A stretch of 64,000 bases of DNA from G965207335 sp965222825 (GTDB lineage: Bacteria; Pseudomonadota; Gammaproteobacteria; PS1; Pseudothioglobaceae): positions 992,001 through 1,056,000 of the forward strand of contig OZ244964.1 in assembly GCA_965222825.1 (NCBI GenBank), given 5' to 3'. Below are positions 34,822 through 45,488 of this stretch, piece after piece (within the stretch, counting starts at the first letter, position 1; each line of letters starts with the position of its first letter). The notes under the pieces are model-generated. The model saw nothing but the letters and a program-made list of their open reading frames with translations. It was not told where the DNA came from and did no database searches. A program made the translations under genes and the position numbers.

Positions 34822-36255
34822 TTAATTTATAAGTCTGTCCAGTATGTCGTTATACTCTAAAATGTTCTGTTGGTAGCTTATAACATAGTCTATATATTCT
34901 AAGTTAACATCCCTGCTATCCTTGTAAGCATCAATTAAGTCTTTTAATTTATTTTTACCATTAGCGTAATACTGCTCTTGTAGTTTAGTATTTTGTAGTG
35001 TGCTCTTAGTAATACTAGGGTATTGAGCTAGTGTTTTTATATTTAGTTTTAACTCGGTATTAAGCGATTCTGCCTCTGATAGTATATCTTGTAGTTTTTC
35101 ATCGTAATCAATAATTAGTTTTTCTAAGTTTAGTTGTGCTATTTCTAGGTCGGCCTGGTTACTAATATCGCTACCCAAAGGCATACTAAATACTATGCTT
35201 GAGGTGTAGTTTATACCATCATTATCATATTCGGTTGTTAGAGTGTTGCCTTGGTTTGAATTCTTGTATAGGGCTATACTAAGGTCTAATTTTGGTAGGT
35301 TTTGATTATTATAGTATTTAATATCAATTTGTTTTAGTTTTTTATCAATAGCAAGTTTTAATAAGCTTCTATTGTTATTAATTACATACGACGATAAGTC
35401 TTTATTTATTATTATAGTGCGTTTTTGCTTATCAATAACAGGGGTTTCTTTGAGTATATTATTGTCATTTAAATTTATAGCCAAGCTTTTTCTTTGTGCT
35501 TGTAGTTTACTATTATTACCTGATATATCTGCTTTTGCTCGAAAAATAGCACTATTTAAAACTATGTTATTTTTATTATTTATTATTTTTATGTTTTGTA
35601 TTTTTGTTAAATATTCTTTATAAGTTAATTCTCTTTGCTGATAAAGCAACCAAAGCAAATACTCCTCTAAACGCTCTACTAGAAAGCCTTCCTTAGCATC
35701 TAGAAAATCTAGTTTTTCTCTTGTTAAGTCTAGGATGTTGCGATGATAGGTTTTAAGCGATTCTGCGTTGGTATCGTATTTTAATAATGGGTATTTGTAG
35801 CTAATTTTATAGGCAGTATCATAAGTATTAACAACATAATTGCTATGGTAGTCGTCTTGTCTATATCTTATTATATTTTTTTCTGGCACTGATCTGGCAA
35901 TACTAGCACTAAAACTACTAGGGTTATTTAAAAATCTTTTTTGGGTTTCTACCTTAATAGCTTGCTTATTATTTAGCCTATTTTTTTCATAAATACTGCC
36001 TGAGGTAGTGTCTTTATTAATATCATAATAACTATTATCTAATTGGGCACTAAATTCAAACTCCCAATTTTGATAATTATCCCTGCTAGAATCTAGCTCT
36101 ATTTGTTTAATATCGACATAAATTTGGTCTTTTTTAAGATATTTATTATATTTTAAAACTTTTTGGATAAACTCGCTTTCTCTTAACGCTAAAGAATATT
36201 GACTTAAAATAAGTAAAAGGATTAGCAAAATATATTTTAGTTGTAAGTTATTCAT
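34822..36255 (-). CDS. TolC-like outer-membrane efflux protein
   Basis: A 477-aa predicted outer-membrane factor. Residues 1-24 form a signal peptide (YILLILLLILSQYSLA then LR). The body alternates long helices rich in Leu/Asn/Gln (ENRLNNKQAIKVETQ..., LQDILSEAESLNTELKL, IDAYKDSRDVNLEYIDYVISYQQNILEY, each shown in part) with amphipathic beta segments, as in TolC. Identity to known TolC subgroups looks low. Its inner-membrane partner is not in the window. It ends 5 bases from the convergent pseB stop. Exporting a peptide such as those at 27 kb is possible but unproven. Confidence 0.65.
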   Translation of the reverse strand: MNNLQLKYILLILLLILSQYSLALRESEFIQKVLKYNKYLKKDQIYVDIKQIELDSSRDNYQNWEFEFSAQLDNSYYDINKDTTSGSIYEKNRLNNKQAIKVETQKRFLNNPSSFSASIARSVPEKNIIRYRQDDYHSNYVVNTYDTAYKISYKYPLLKYDTNAESLKTYHRNILDLTREKLDFLDAKEGFLVERLEEYLLWLLYQQRELTYKEYLTKIQNIKIINNKNNIVLNSAIFRAKADISGNNSKLQAQRKSLAINLNDNNILKETPVIDKQKRTIIINKDLSSYVINNNRSLLKLAIDKKLKQIDIKYYNNQNLPKLDLSIALYKNSNQGNTLTTEYDNDGINYTSSIVFSMPLGSDISNQADLEIAQLNLEKLIIDYDEKLQDILSEAESLNTELKLNIKTLAQYPSITKSTLQNTKLQEQYYANGKNKLKDLIDAYKDSRDVNLEYIDYVISYQQNILEYNDILDRLIN

Positions 36256-36290
36256 AAAACAAAGGTTTATTGTTACAAATTAACTAGTTA

Positions 36291-39200
36291 TCAGCTATTT
36301 TTTAAGGCTTTTTTGTATTCTTTTGGCATAACTTTTATAAACTTTGCCGTGTTATTATCAAAGTTAGTAAGGATTTTGCTAGCTAATTTGGAATTTGTAT
36401 AACTGGTATGTTTTTCGAGCATAGCCTTTAACTCAATAATGCTATCTTTATCCATGGGGTCTAAGTCTATCATTGCACTATTACAGTTGTTTTTAGCGGT
36501 ATTATTAGCATCGTATATATAGGCTATACCTCCTGACATACCAGCACCAAAGTTTCTACCAATGCCGCCTAAAACCACAACTCTACCGCCAGTCATATAC
36601 TCGCATCCATGGTCGCCTATGCCTTCTACCACCGCATAAACCCCAGAGTTTCTAACACAAAAACGCTCTGCTACCGCACCACTTATATACAGTTCACCGC
36701 TTGTTGCACCATAGGCACAAACATTGCCAGCAATCATTTCTTCTTCTGCATTAAATAATGAGTTTTTTGGTGGGTAAACAATAACCCTGCCACCACTTAA
36801 CCCTTTGGCCACATAATCGTTTGCATCGCCTTCTATTTCTATGGTAATTCCATGAGCTAAAAAACCCCCTAGTGTTTGTCCAGCAGAACCATTTAATTTA
36901 ATATGGATAGTTCCGTCATCTAGTTTATTATCGCCATAAATTTGCACCAATTTTGATGATAACATTGTCCCTACTGCACGGTCTTGGTTGGTTATTTTGT
37001 GTTCAATAACTACTTTTTGTTTATTTATTAGTGCATCTTTGGCTAATAATATTAACTTATTATCTATATGGTCTGCAATATTATGGTCCTGTTTCATACT
37101 ATTATAAACCACAGTTTTACTACTAGGCTTTTCTGCCATAGCTAAGAGCATATCTAGGTTAATACTAGATTTTTTGTAATGATTAAATGCCCTTGTAATA
37201 TCTAATTTATCAACCCTGCCAACCATATCATTAATAGTGCTAAAACCTAGTTCTGCCATAATCCCTCTTAACTCTTCTGCAACCATAAAAAAGTAATTAA
37301 TTACATGCTCAGGTTTACCAGTAAATTTTTTGCGTAGCTCCTTGTCTTGAGTCGCTATACCAACAGGGCAGGTGTTCAAGTGGCATTTACGCATCATAAT
37401 ACAGCCCATAGTTATAAGTGGTGCTGTTGAAAAACCAAATTCTTCAGCACCAAGGAGTATTGCAATTGCAACATCACGACCTGTCTTCATTTGCCCGTCA
37501 GTTTGTATTACTACTCTTGAGCGTAGGTCATTCATAACTAAGGTTTGGTGGGTTTCTGCAATTCCAATCTCCCACGGCATACCTGCGTGCTTAATAGAGG
37601 TTAATGGCGATGCCCCTGTCCCACCATCGTGTCCTGCTATAATTATGTGGTCTGATTTCGCTTTAACAACCCCAGCAGCTACAGTGCCAACCCCAGACTC
37701 TGATACCAATTTAACACTTATTCTAGCCTTAGGATTAGCGTGTTTTAGGTCAAAAATCAACTGGGCTAAGTCCTCAATAGAATAAATATCATGGTGTGGT
37801 GGTGGGCTAATTAAACCAACGCCGGGCGTAGAATGCCTTATACGGGCAATTTCAGCATCTACTTTTTTACCAGGAAGCTCCCCACCTTCTCCTGGTTTTG
37901 CACCTTGAGATACTTTAATTTGTAGTTCGTCAGCATTATTTAAGTATTCAATTGTTACCCCAAACCTAGCACTAGCTACTTGTTTAATGGCTGAGCGCTT
38001 ACTGTCTTTACCAGTATTTTGCCAACGCCTAGCGTCTTCTCCGCCTTCACCAGAGTTTGACTTTGCCTCAATTCTATTCATAGCAATAGCCAGAGACTCA
38101 TGGCTTTCAACGGATATAGAGCCAAAACTCATAGCACCTGTTGCAAACCTTTTTACTATTTCACTAGTTGCTTCAACCTTGCTAATATCAATAGGACTTT
38201 TAGCAACAAATTTCATTAAACCTCTTAGGGTGCAGGACTTGGTGCTGTGCTTATTGGCACTATTGGCAAAATCTTTGTAGGTGTTAATATTATTATTTTT
38301 AGTTGCTTGTTGCAATAACTGGATAGTTTGTGGGTTCCACATATGAACCTCGCCATTACTACGCCAGTGAAACATACCGTCATTGTTTAGGTCCGTTTGG
38401 TTATTGTGATAAGAATTATTATGATGGTATTCTAACTCTTTTTGCAACACACTAAAACTAACGCCACTAATACGGCTAGGCACCCCACAAAAGCATTTGT
38501 CAATAACCTCTTGTGATAAACCTACTGCTTCAAATATTTGTGCACCCTTGTAAGATTGTAATGTTGATATACCCATTTTTGCCATAACTTTTAACATTCC
38601 CTTAGCAATACCCTTCCTATAGCACGGCACTATATCATTGTCATCAATACTAATGAGGTTATCTATCTTGGCTTGCCATATAGACTCAAATGCTAGGTAT
38701 GGGTTAATAGCGTCAGCACCAAAACCTATTAACAAACAAAAATGATGCACCTCCCTAGGCTCGCCACTTTCTAGTATTATGCCAATCTTAGTGCGCTCAT
38801 GCCTTTTAACCAAATACCTATGCACCGCAGACGAGGCTAGTAATGCACTAACAGCAGGACGGCTTTTAGAGATATTTCTATCTGATAATATAACTAAACT
38901 ATAACCATCTGTTATAGCCTTAGAGGCTTGATGGCATATATCATCTAATAAATTTGCTAATTTATGGTTTTTATTTTTATCATAAGTTATATCTATTAGC
39001 TTGCTGCTCCAATTACGATAATGACAGTGTTTTAAGGCTGATAGCTCCTCATTGGTTAAAATAGGGTGTTCTAGTATCAGTCTATGGGCATTTTCTGGTT
39101 TTGAATCTAGTAAATTACCCTCAGGACCAATAGCACATTTTAGTGACATTACTACCTCTTCACGAATAGAATCAATGGCGGGATTAGTAACTTGTGCAAA

Positions 39201-40790
39201 CAGTTGTTTAAAATAATCGTATATCATTCTTGGTTTATTAGACAAGCAGGCAAGAGCAGCATCATTACCCATAGAGCCAAGAGGGTCTCTTAGCTCTTTA
39301 ACCAACGGTAATAACATAAATTGCATAGTTTCTGTGGTATAGCCAAAAGCATTCATTCTTTTAATTAGAGTGTCGGGGTAAAAACCGTGCGCCTCTTCAT
39401 TGCTGACTATACTATCAATATGAATTTGTTGCTCGTTTATCCAGTCCCTATATGGTTTTTGTGTGGCAAAATTATCTTTAATTTCGCTATCAGGTATTAG
39501 TCTTGCTTGTTTAAAGTCAACCAAAAACATTCTGCCCGGTCTTAATCTGCCTTTATTCTTAATTTTATCACTAGCAATATCAACAACACCTACCTCCGAT
39601 GCCATAATAACTCTATCATCAGTAGTTATATAGTACCTTGATGGTCTTAGCCCATTTCTATCTAATGCTGCACCAATATAATTACCATCTGTTACCGTAA
39701 TAGAGGCAGGTCCGTCCCATGGCTCCATTAAGTGAGCGTGGTATTCGTAAAATGCTTTTTTATCATCCTCCATTTGCTTGTCATTTTGCCAAGCCTCTGG
39801 TATCATCATTGCCATAGCCTCAGGCAAGCTTCTACCGTTTAAGATTAAAAATTCTAAAACATTATCAAAAGCACCTGAGTCTGACACTTCTTTTTCTATT
39901 ACAGGCAGTGATTTATTAAAGTTAGACTTAGAAAATAGTGTGCTTTTTAAATTACCCTCTCTGGCAGTAATCCAGTTAATATTACCACTTCTAGTGTTTA
40001 TCTCGCCATTATGGCTAAGATAACGACAAGGTTGAGATCTATCCCAAGAGGGGAAGGTATTAGTAGAAAAACGCGAATGCACCATAGCCAAATAAGCACT
40101 ATACTCTGGATGTAGTAGATCTTTATAAAAATGTAATAACTGAGAGCCAATCAACATACCTTTATAAACAATAGTTTTGCTTGATAGGCTAGAAATATAA
40201 AATAATAATGCTTGTGATAGCTTATTATCAGTGCGGATAATTTTACTTGCGTATTTACGGACTATGAATAATGAGCGCTCAAATTCTGCATTGCTAGTAT
40301 TATCCTTTGCTGCTAGTATTAATTGTTTGATTATTGGTTGTGATTCTAAGGCTGTTTTGCCTATATCTGCTGTTTTATTATCAATAGGTGTTAGTCGCCA
40401 GCCAATAAACTTCAACCCTTGTGCAACAACAATATTTTTTACAATAGACTGGCAATATTGAGCTTGTTTTTTATCTTGGGGTAAAAATATATTACCAACT
40501 GCAAACTTATGTTTTATTACCTCTGTATTAAATAATTTTTTAATCTCTTTTTGGAAAAAATTATGTGGTAAATTAGTTAATATACCAGCACCATCGCCAG
40601 TGTTGTGTTCACACCCACAACCACCCCTATGGTCCATTCTACTAAGCATTTTTAGTGCATCTTGGACTATTTTATGGCTAGAATATGATTTTAAATTAGC
40701 AATAAACCCAACACCGCAACTTTCTTTTTCATTATCAGGGTTGTATAGTCCTTTTGCCTTTGGTATATGTAATAATTTCCTTGTTTTCAT
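36291..40790 (-). CDS. gltB: Glutamate synthase, large subunit
   Basis: Transfers the amide group of glutamine to 2-oxoglutarate to give two glutamates, in ammonium assimilation. The 1499-aa protein has the class II amidotransferase domain with nucleophile Cys 25 in KESCGVGFIA (the short preceding peptide would be cleaved), the central domain, the FMN domain (KSNSGEGGEDARRW, AGHDGGTGASPLTS), the [3Fe-4S] motif CIMMRKCHLNTCPVG and the C-terminal GXGXG beta-helix. The small subunit gltD is not next to it. Opposite-strand open frames inside are shadows. Confidence 0.97.
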   Translation of the reverse strand: MKTRKLLHIPKAKGLYNPDNEKESCGVGFIANLKSYSSHKIVQDALKMLSRMDHRGGCGCEHNTGDGAGILTNLPHNFFQKEIKKLFNTEVIKHKFAVGNIFLPQDKKQAQYCQSIVKNIVVAQGLKFIGWRLTPIDNKTADIGKTALESQPIIKQLILAAKDNTSNAEFERSLFIVRKYASKIIRTDNKLSQALLFYISSLSSKTIVYKGMLIGSQLLHFYKDLLHPEYSAYLAMVHSRFSTNTFPSWDRSQPCRYLSHNGEINTRSGNINWITAREGNLKSTLFSKSNFNKSLPVIEKEVSDSGAFDNVLEFLILNGRSLPEAMAMMIPEAWQNDKQMEDDKKAFYEYHAHLMEPWDGPASITVTDGNYIGAALDRNGLRPSRYYITTDDRVIMASEVGVVDIASDKIKNKGRLRPGRMFLVDFKQARLIPDSEIKDNFATQKPYRDWINEQQIHIDSIVSNEEAHGFYPDTLIKRMNAFGYTTETMQFMLLPLVKELRDPLGSMGNDAALACLSNKPRMIYDYFKQLFAQVTNPAIDSIREEVVMSLKCAIGPEGNLLDSKPENAHRLILEHPILTNEELSALKHCHYRNWSSKLIDITYDKNKNHKLANLLDDICHQASKAITDGYSLVILSDRNISKSRPAVSALLASSAVHRYLVKRHERTKIGIILESGEPREVHHFCLLIGFGADAINPYLAFESIWQAKIDNLISIDDNDIVPCYRKGIAKGMLKVMAKMGISTLQSYKGAQIFEAVGLSQEVIDKCFCGVPSRISGVSFSVLQKELEYHHNNSYHNNQTDLNNDGMFHWRSNGEVHMWNPQTIQLLQQATKNNNINTYKDFANSANKHSTKSCTLRGLMKFVAKSPIDISKVEATSEIVKRFATGAMSFGSISVESHESLAIAMNRIEAKSNSGEGGEDARRWQNTGKDSKRSAIKQVASARFGVTIEYLNNADELQIKVSQGAKPGEGGELPGKKVDAEIARIRHSTPGVGLISPPPHHDIYSIEDLAQLIFDLKHANPKARISVKLVSESGVGTVAAGVVKAKSDHIIIAGHDGGTGASPLTSIKHAGMPWEIGIAETHQTLVMNDLRSRVVIQTDGQMKTGRDVAIAILLGAEEFGFSTAPLITMGCIMMRKCHLNTCPVGIATQDKELRKKFTGKPEHVINYFFMVAEELRGIMAELGFSTINDMVGRVDKLDITRAFNHYKKSSINLDMLLAMAEKPSSKTVVYNSMKQDHNIADHIDNKLILLAKDALINKQKVVIEHKITNQDRAVGTMLSSKLVQIYGDNKLDDGTIHIKLNGSAGQTLGGFLAHGITIEIEGDANDYVAKGLSGGRVIVYPPKNSLFNAEEEMIAGNVCAYGATSGELYISGAVAERFCVRNSGVYAVVEGIGDHGCEYMTGGRVVVLGGIGRNFGAGMSGGIAYIYDANNTAKNNCNSAMIDLDPMDKDSIIELKAMLEKHTSYTNSKLASKILTNFDNNTAKFIKVMPKEYKKALKNS

Positions 40791-40907
40791 ATGTATAATA
40801 TTTTATAGGCAATAAACACTATTTTTAATGCTTTTAAACAATACAAAAAACTTGGAAATATTATAAGGTTATTAGGGTGGTACTGACAAAGTTATTATTT
40901 TTTAGTA

Positions 40908-41321
40908 TTACTTATTGCGTAATTTCTTTAAAATTTTCAATTGCTCTATTGCCTCTGCTAACAATAATTTAACATGAGTAATATCTGTTTCGGCGTTACT
41001 ATTTGCAATTGCTTCTTCTGCTTTTTGCTTTGCTTCAATAGCCTTTTTCTCATCTAGGTCTTTAGATCTAATAGCAGTATCAGATAAAATAGTTACCGTA
41101 TCAGGTTGCACCTCCACTATACCTCCCGATACATAAATAGATATATTTTCGTCATCTAGTGTTTCTATTCTAACTTCTCCAGATCTTAATGTGCTTAAAA
41201 ATGGCGTATGTTTTGGCAAAATGCCAATTTCACCCATTTTGCTAGGGGCAAAAACCCGCTTTGCTTCACCAGAGTATAGTAACTCACTAGCACTAACTAT
41301 ATCGACACTTATGCTTACCAT
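40908..41321 (-). CDS. atpC: ATP synthase epsilon subunit
   Basis: Central-stalk regulatory subunit of F1. The 137-aa protein has the beta-sandwich start MVSISVDIVSASELLYSGEAKRVFAPSKMGEIGILPKHTPFLS (in part; GEIGILPKHTP is the hallmark) and a helical C-terminus. It is last in the leftward atp operon but separated from atpD by an extra membrane-protein gene, which is not normal. Confidence 0.96.
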   Translation of the reverse strand: MVSISVDIVSASELLYSGEAKRVFAPSKMGEIGILPKHTPFLSTLRSGEVRIETLDDENISIYVSGGIVEVQPDTVTILSDTAIRSKDLDEKKAIEAKQKAEEAIANSNAETDITHVKLLLAEAIEQLKILKKLRNK

Positions 41322-41325
41322 ATTG

Positions 41326-41664
41326 TTAATTCTTTGTTTTTGCCATTAAAACTTTAACTATCATCAGTGATGCCACTATGGCAACAAAAATATCAATAAA
41401 ACTCCAATACTTGTCTGTGCCAATGGCGTAACCTGCAAAAATACCAAGCACACAAATTCCAGATAATAAACCCATAGCTTGTGCGTGCAACACCACTATT
41501 CTTTCTCTAAAAAACTCATTAGCAAATATGGTTAAAATAATAATATTATAGGAATCAACTATAATCCATAAAATAGGGTCTTCAGTAAACTTTACTATAC
41601 CAACCATATTAAAGACTACCACTAAAAACAGTGCTAGGCTAGTAGCATTTTTATTTTTTATCAT
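41326..41664 (-). CDS. Small membrane protein inserted between atpD and atpC
   Basis: A 112-aa protein with four hydrophobic segments (about 9-25, 31-48, 62-82, 87-107) and few charges except FFRERIVVLHAQ between segments 2 and 3. I do not recognise a family. The pattern of RERIVVLHA followed by two membrane segments is faintly like MrpF-type cation/proton antiporter subunits, which is only a suggestion. Its stop is 4 bases before atpC and its start overlaps the atpD stop by one base, so it must be cotranscribed with and probably coupled to the ATP synthase genes. Confidence 0.7.
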   Translation of the reverse strand: MIKNKNATSLALFLVVVFNMVGIVKFTEDPILWIIVDSYNIIILTIFANEFFRERIVVLHAQAMGLLSGICVLGIFAGYAIGTDKYWSFIDIFVAIVASLMIVKVLMAKTKN

Positions 41665-43049
41665 TATACCTTCTCCTTTATTTTTGTTTTTGCTTTCACT
41701 TCATCAATCCCGCCAACCATATAAAAGTCTTGTTCTGGAATATGGTCTAACTCACCATTAAGAATAGATTTAAAGCCAGCAATAGTATCTTTTAATGACA
41801 CATACTTACCAGAAGAGCCAGTAAATACCTCAGCAACAAAAAATGGCTGTGATAAAAATCTTTGAATCTTTCTAGCTCTATTTACAGATTTTTTATCATC
41901 TTCTGATAATTCGTCCATACCTAAAATAGCAATAATATCTTTTAATTCTTTGTATCGCTGTAGTATACCTTGCACCCCCCTAGCCACATCATAGTGCTCT
42001 TGGCCTACTATAAGCGGGTCTAGTTGCCTAGAGGTAGAATCAAGTGGATCAACTGCTGGATAAATGCCCAACTCAGCAATTTGACGACTAAGAACAACAG
42101 TAGCATCTAGGTGGGCAAAGGTAGTAGCGGGGGATGGATCAGTAAGGTCATCTGCTGGCACATATATCGCTTGAATTGAGGTAATAGAGCCGGTTTTAGT
42201 TGAGGTAATTCGCTCTTGCAATACACCCATTTCCTCTGCTAAGGTGGGTTGATAACCAACGGCTGAGGGCATTCTGCCTAGTAGTGCTGATACTTCTGTT
42301 CCAGCTAAGGTATAACGATAAATATTATCAATAAATAGTAGCACATCCCTGCCTTCATCTCGAAAATATTCTGCCATAGTCAAGCCTGTTAGTGCAACTC
42401 TAAGGCGATTTCCAGGTGGCTCATTCATTTGCCCATAAACCAGAGATACTTTATCTAGCACATTTGATTCTTTCATTTCATAATAAAAGTCATTGCCCTC
42501 TCTAGTCCGCTCACCTACACCAGCAAATACTGAATAACCGCTATGCTCAATAGCAATATTCCTAATTAACTCCATCATATTTACTGTTTTACCAACTCCA
42601 GCACCGCCGAACAGCCCTACTTTGCCTCCCTTAGCGAAAGGACAAATGAGGTCAATAACCTTAATACCTGTTTCCAATAACTCTGTAGCTGGTGATAATT
42701 CGTCATAAGCAGGGGCCTTTCTGTGTATTTCCCACCTTTCTTTTTCGCCTACTTCACCTAAATTATCAATAGGATTGCCTAGAACATCAACAATTCTACC
42801 TAAAGTTTTTTCTCCTACTGGCACCGATATATATTTATTAGTATTTTCTACTTCTAAGCCTCTTTTTACCCCCTCAGATACCCCCATGGCAATTGTGCGA
42901 ACAATATTATCGCCTAATTGTTGTTGAACCTCTAGGGTTAAATTAACTTCTTTAACTAAAAGTGCATCATAAATTTTTGGTATAGCATCGCTTGGAAATT
43001 CAACATCTATAACAGCACCTATTATTTTAATAATTTTACCTGTTGTCAT
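41664..43049 (-). CDS. atpD: ATP synthase beta subunit
   Basis: Catalytic F1 subunit. The 461-aa protein has Walker A GGAGVGKTV, the catalytic region GERTREGNDFYYEM with its Glu, Walker B DVLLFIDNIYR and VPADDLTDPSPATTF. Length is normal. Shorter than average spacers (14 bases to atpG) place it in the atpIBEFHAGDC operon. Confidence 0.98.
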   Translation of the reverse strand: MTTGKIIKIIGAVIDVEFPSDAIPKIYDALLVKEVNLTLEVQQQLGDNIVRTIAMGVSEGVKRGLEVENTNKYISVPVGEKTLGRIVDVLGNPIDNLGEVGEKERWEIHRKAPAYDELSPATELLETGIKVIDLICPFAKGGKVGLFGGAGVGKTVNMMELIRNIAIEHSGYSVFAGVGERTREGNDFYYEMKESNVLDKVSLVYGQMNEPPGNRLRVALTGLTMAEYFRDEGRDVLLFIDNIYRYTLAGTEVSALLGRMPSAVGYQPTLAEEMGVLQERITSTKTGSITSIQAIYVPADDLTDPSPATTFAHLDATVVLSRQIAELGIYPAVDPLDSTSRQLDPLIVGQEHYDVARGVQGILQRYKELKDIIAILGMDELSEDDKKSVNRARKIQRFLSQPFFVAEVFTGSSGKYVSLKDTIAGFKSILNGELDHIPEQDFYMVGGIDEVKAKTKIKEKV

Positions 43050-43063
43050 TATTATATCCTTTT

Positions 43064-43927
43064 TTAAACCGCAGCAGCACCGCCAACAATCTCTGATATT
43101 TCTTGGGTAATCGTTGCTTGTCTTGCCTTATTATAAACTAATTCTAAATTTTTAACCATTTCTCCAGCATTATCGGTAGCACTTTGCATTGCTACCATTC
43201 TAGCTGCTTGCTCACAAGCAATGTTTTCCACTATTGCTTGATAAACCAAAGATTCAACAAAACGCACTAATAAATTATTAAGCACAATTTTAGCATCCGG
43301 CTCATAAATATAATCCCAGTGGTATTTTTTATCATTATTAGTATCTTTTGCAGATATAGGTAGTATTTGCTCTATAGTTGGTTTTTGTGATATTGTATTA
43401 ACATATGTGTTATAAACAACATCTAAACGATCTATTTCATTATTATCAAACTTATCAAGCATAACCTTTATAGCACCTAGTATATCGTCTGTGTGCGGGG
43501 TGTCTCCTAAGTTTGTATTTGATGAAACAATATTACCGCCAAAACCTTTTAAAAAAGATAATGATTTTTTACCTATGACACAAAACTCAGCTTGAATATT
43601 AGTTTGCTTTTCATCTAATAATTTAGTTAATAAAGCACGGAATACATTATTATTTAAGCCTCCACACAAACCTCTATCACTAGAAATAACAATATAGCCT
43701 ACATTTTTAACATCTCGGTTTTGAGTATAAGGGTGCTTATACTCAGAATGTGCATTAACCAAATGATTAATAATTTTTATAGTTTTATCAGTATATGGCC
43801 TAGAATTTTGCATACGGTTTTGTGCTTTTTTCATCTTAGAAGCCGCAACCATTTTCATAGCGCTAGTAATTTTTTGAGTATTTTTAATACTCGCTATTTG
43901 TGTTCTTATTTCCTTGCCTGCAGACAT
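43064..43927 (-). CDS. atpG: ATP synthase gamma subunit
   Basis: Rotating central shaft of F1. The 287-aa protein has the N-terminal coiled-coil helix EIRTQIASIKNTQKITSAMKMVAASKM (in part), SSDRGLCGGLNNN and the C-terminal helix ARMVAMQSATDNAGEM..LYNKARQATITQEI..IVGGAAA. Four bases separate it from atpA. Confidence 0.98.
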   Translation of the reverse strand: MSAGKEIRTQIASIKNTQKITSAMKMVAASKMKKAQNRMQNSRPYTDKTIKIINHLVNAHSEYKHPYTQNRDVKNVGYIVISSDRGLCGGLNNNVFRALLTKLLDEKQTNIQAEFCVIGKKSLSFLKGFGGNIVSSNTNLGDTPHTDDILGAIKVMLDKFDNNEIDRLDVVYNTYVNTISQKPTIEQILPISAKDTNNDKKYHWDYIYEPDAKIVLNNLLVRFVESLVYQAIVENIACEQAARMVAMQSATDNAGEMVKNLELVYNKARQATITQEISEIVGGAAAV

Positions 43928-43931
43928 AGCC

Positions 43932-45473
43932 CTACCAAGTGTAATTAGCTTTAAAATCTGTTATAGCCTGTGCGAATTTTCCAGCTATATCATCATTATA
44001 ATCACCATTATTATCTATATCTTTCATAAAATCAGCACAATTAGAACGCATATAAGATATTAATGCTTGCTCAAATGCTACTACTGCATTTGGCTCTATA
44101 TCGTCTAAAAACCCCTCATTAGCACTATATAGTCCAACCGCCATCTCAGATACAGTTAGTGGCGAGTATTGTAATTGTTTCATTAGCTCTGTTACTCTAA
44201 TACCTCTATCTATCTGTGCCTTAGTAACTTCGTCTAAGTCAGATGCAAACTGGGCAAAAGCAGCTAGTTCGCGATATTGTGCTAAATCAAGTCGCACGCC
44301 ACCACCTAATTTTTTAATAATTTTTGTCTGTGCTGCACCACCAACACGAGATACAGACAAACCAGCATTAATGGCTGGGCGAATACCAGAGTTAAATAAG
44401 TCTGTTTCTAAAAATATTTGCCCATCAGTAATTGAAATTACATTAGTAGGCACAAATGCTGATACATCGCCAGATTGAGTTTCAATAATAGGTAGTGCGG
44501 TTAATGAGCCAGTTTTTCCTTTAACCTTACCGTTTGTTGCCTTTTCTACAAAATTAGCGTTTACCCTTGATGCTCGCTCTAATAAACGCGAATGTAGATA
44601 AAATACATCACCTGGATAAGCTTCTCGTCCTGGAGGTCTTCTTAATAATAATGATACTTGTCTATACGCCCAAGCCTGTTTAGTTAGATCATCATAAACG
44701 ATCAGGGCATCCTCGCCTTTATCTCTAAAATATTCTGCCATAGCACAGCCAGCGTAAGGTGCTATATATTGTAGTGCAGCAGAATCAGAGGCAGATGAGG
44801 AAACCACAATAGTATTCTTTAAGGCGTTATTTTGGGCTAATTTACTAACTACAGCAGCAACAGAAGATGCTTTTTGTCCAATAGCAACATAAATACATTT
44901 AACGCCACTATCTTTTTGATTGATTATAGTATCTACTGCAACTGCTGTTTTTCCAGTTTGTCTATCACCAATTATTAACTCTCTTTGCCCTCTGCCAATT
45001 GGCACCATAGCATCAATGGCCTTAATACCTGTTTGTAGTGCCTCTGAAACTGATTGCCTATCAATTACGCCCGGGGCAACTACCTCTAATGGTAAAAAAG
45101 CATTAGTGTTTATATTGCCCTTAGCATCAATAGGTTTTCCTAAGGAATTTACAACTCTACCAAGCAATTCATCGCCTACTGGAACTTGAACAACATTGCC
45201 TGTGCATTTAACAATATCACCTTCTGATATATGCTCATAACTACCTAAAACAACAGCACCAACCGAGTCTTGTTCTAAGTTTAGTGCCATGCCAAAAGTA
45301 TTATTAGGGAATTCTAGCATTTCACCAAATAGAACATCAGCCAAGCCGTGAATACGAATAATGCCGTCATTCACACTGATGACCGTGCCTTGTGTTCTGG
45401 TTTTTGATATAAAGTCAAATCCTTGTATTTGTTTTTTTATTAAATCACTAATTTCAGACGCATTTAACTGCAT
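43932..45473 (-). CDS. atpA: ATP synthase alpha subunit
   Basis: Non-catalytic nucleotide-binding F1 subunit. The 513-aa protein has GRGQRELIIGDRQTGKTAVA (Walker A GDRQTGKT), ALIVYDDLTKQAWAYRQ and VSRVGGAAQTK. Normal length and position. Confidence 0.98.
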   Translation of the reverse strand: MQLNASEISDLIKKQIQGFDFISKTRTQGTVISVNDGIIRIHGLADVLFGEMLEFPNNTFGMALNLEQDSVGAVVLGSYEHISEGDIVKCTGNVVQVPVGDELLGRVVNSLGKPIDAKGNINTNAFLPLEVVAPGVIDRQSVSEALQTGIKAIDAMVPIGRGQRELIIGDRQTGKTAVAVDTIINQKDSGVKCIYVAIGQKASSVAAVVSKLAQNNALKNTIVVSSSASDSAALQYIAPYAGCAMAEYFRDKGEDALIVYDDLTKQAWAYRQVSLLLRRPPGREAYPGDVFYLHSRLLERASRVNANFVEKATNGKVKGKTGSLTALPIIETQSGDVSAFVPTNVISITDGQIFLETDLFNSGIRPAINAGLSVSRVGGAAQTKIIKKLGGGVRLDLAQYRELAAFAQFASDLDEVTKAQIDRGIRVTELMKQLQYSPLTVSEMAVGLYSANEGFLDDIEPNAVVAFEQALISYMRSNCADFMKDIDNNGDYNDDIAGKFAQAITDFKANYTW

Positions 45474-45488
45474 AATTATTCCTTTTTT

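Noticed and set aside
34822..36255. TolC-like protein as the exporter of the 27-kb peptides
   Set aside because: Nothing but presence in the same window connects them; no adaptor or ABC transporter gene is beside it.
37372..37785. Long open frame opposite gltB (also 37987-38280, 39778-40023)
   Set aside because: Antisense shadows of a full-length, well-conserved gltB.
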